From Rubrobacter sp. (GTDB taxonomy: Bacteria; Actinomycetota; Rubrobacteria; Rubrobacterales; Rubrobacteraceae): 5,674 nt of DNA. This document shows, one piece after another, positions 5,382 through 5,674 of this stretch. The DNA is taken from NCBI GenBank assembly GCA_016781725.1, contig JADDPU010000518.1:1-5674 (forward strand), given 5' to 3'. The translations under genes were made by a program, and so were the position numbers. Numbering within the stretch: position 1 is the first letter of the stretch; the number at the start of each line of letters is the position of its first letter. The notes under the pieces were generated by a model. It had not been told where the DNA came from and did no database searches. It worked only from the letters and a program-made list of their open reading frames with translations.

Positions 5382-5674
5382 CGTTGTGGAAGCTGCGCGC
5401 TGGAGCGCCCTGGCGTGATCTGCCCGCGAGGTACGCTCCCTGGCAGACCTGCTACGACAGGTTCATCCGCTGACGCAGGGACGGCACCCGGGACCGCTTG
5501 CTAGCCCACACCCAGACCAAGAGCGACGCAGTCGGCGAGGTCGAGTGGCTGGTCAGCGTAGAGACAGCACTATCGTCCGGGCGCACCAGCATGCCGCGGG
5601 TGCCCGCCGAAGGCCGAGCAAGCAAGACGCAAAAAAAGGGGTCTTTCACCCCGAGGACGAGGCGCTCGGGCGCA
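5381..5674 (+). pseudogene. Decayed IS5-family transposase fragment, runs off right edge
   Basis: The plus strand encodes the conserved N-terminal half of an IS5-family DDE transposase, but broken. From 5384 it reads LWKLRAGAPWRDLPARY and PWQTCYDRFIR, then a TGA (5471-5473) where relatives have Trp. It resumes as RRDGTRDRLLAHTQTKSDAV and GEVEWLVSV. A 2-nt tandem duplication (GAGA, 5561-5564) then shifts the frame, and the continuation from 5563 reads DSTIVRAHQHAAGARRR and later EDEALGR at the edge. In intact relatives SVDST contains the first catalytic Asp, so the duplication falls in that codon. About 50 N-terminal residues and the left terminal repeat are missing. The remnant starts right at the broken end of the response regulator. 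Family identification is from memory of the motif set PWRDLP, DRF, SVDST and RAHQHAAGA. Confidence 0.82.

Noticed and set aside
5382..5473. Extension of the response-regulator frame upstream of GTG 5381 (ADHARAL looks vaguely like the end of a receiver domain)
   Set aside because: The same bases on the other strand encode a much stronger IS5 transposase match, the frame stops at 5474-5476, and no receiver motifs are seen.
4971..5504. Plus-strand 177-aa frame across the regulator fragment
   Set aside because: It is antisense to the well-conserved HTH and matches nothing.
5452..5649. Minus-strand 65-aa frame in the right end as the missing receiver domain
   Set aside because: It has no receiver motifs (acidic pocket, phosphoacceptor Asp, Lys) and is antisense to the transposase remnant.
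1..5674. tRNA, rRNA, CRISPR array or a new defence system
   Set aside because: No cloverleaf, rRNA-like or regularly spaced repeat sequence was seen, and no nuclease, toxin or similar gene is present.

Overview
The window is GC-rich, densely coded DNA, most likely from a high-GC actinobacterium. Rubrobacter or a relative is my best guess. That rests on the GC richness, the use of ATA isoleucine codons despite it, a two-subunit PHA synthase with a PhaE-type partner, and a NarL-type HTH ending in DRxEA...AREAGLG. The taxon is inferred, not proven.

Layout. (1) 1-300, minus: the N-terminal 100 codons of an unrecognised protein running off the left edge. (2) 301-436: intergenic, with a convincing intrinsic terminator (stem 385-410) for the next operon. 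(3) 437-2452, minus: phaE then phaC, stop and start abutting (TAG-ATG). Together they encode a two-subunit polyhydroxyalkanoate synthase. PhaC has the full Cys-Asp-His triad. PhaE starts at TTG behind a perfect Shine-Dalgarno, has a W-R-R-W repeat near its N-terminus and coiled coils, and ends in what looks like a peripheral-subunit-binding (E3BD-like) domain. (4) 2453-2934: a long divergent intergenic region with a consensus TATAAT promoter for phaEC, leader hairpins and several inverted repeats. (5) 2935-4990, plus: a 16-codon leader ORF with an ideal Shine-Dalgarno, then an NAD-dependent 3-hydroxyacyl-CoA dehydrogenase, then a ketopantoate-reductase-family (ApbA/PanE) protein overlapping by ATGA. 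(6) 4991-5674: a short convergent spacer, a headless NarL/LuxR response-regulator fragment on the minus strand, and, butted against its broken end, a decayed IS5-family transposase on the plus strand that runs off the right edge.

How the genes may work together. PhaE and PhaC would polymerise (R)-3-hydroxyacyl-CoA into granules. The divergent dehydrogenase acts on 3-hydroxyacyl-CoA, normally the (S) isomer, so it touches the same metabolite pool but does not directly supply the synthase. The PanE-like reductase could serve CoA supply or reduce another 2-keto acid. The right end is a degraded mobile-element scar and probably not functional.

The most interesting points are the E3BD-like tail and W-R-R-W repeats of PhaE, the leader peptide in front of the dehydrogenase, and the regulator/IS5 junction with a stop codon and a 2-nt duplication in the transposase.
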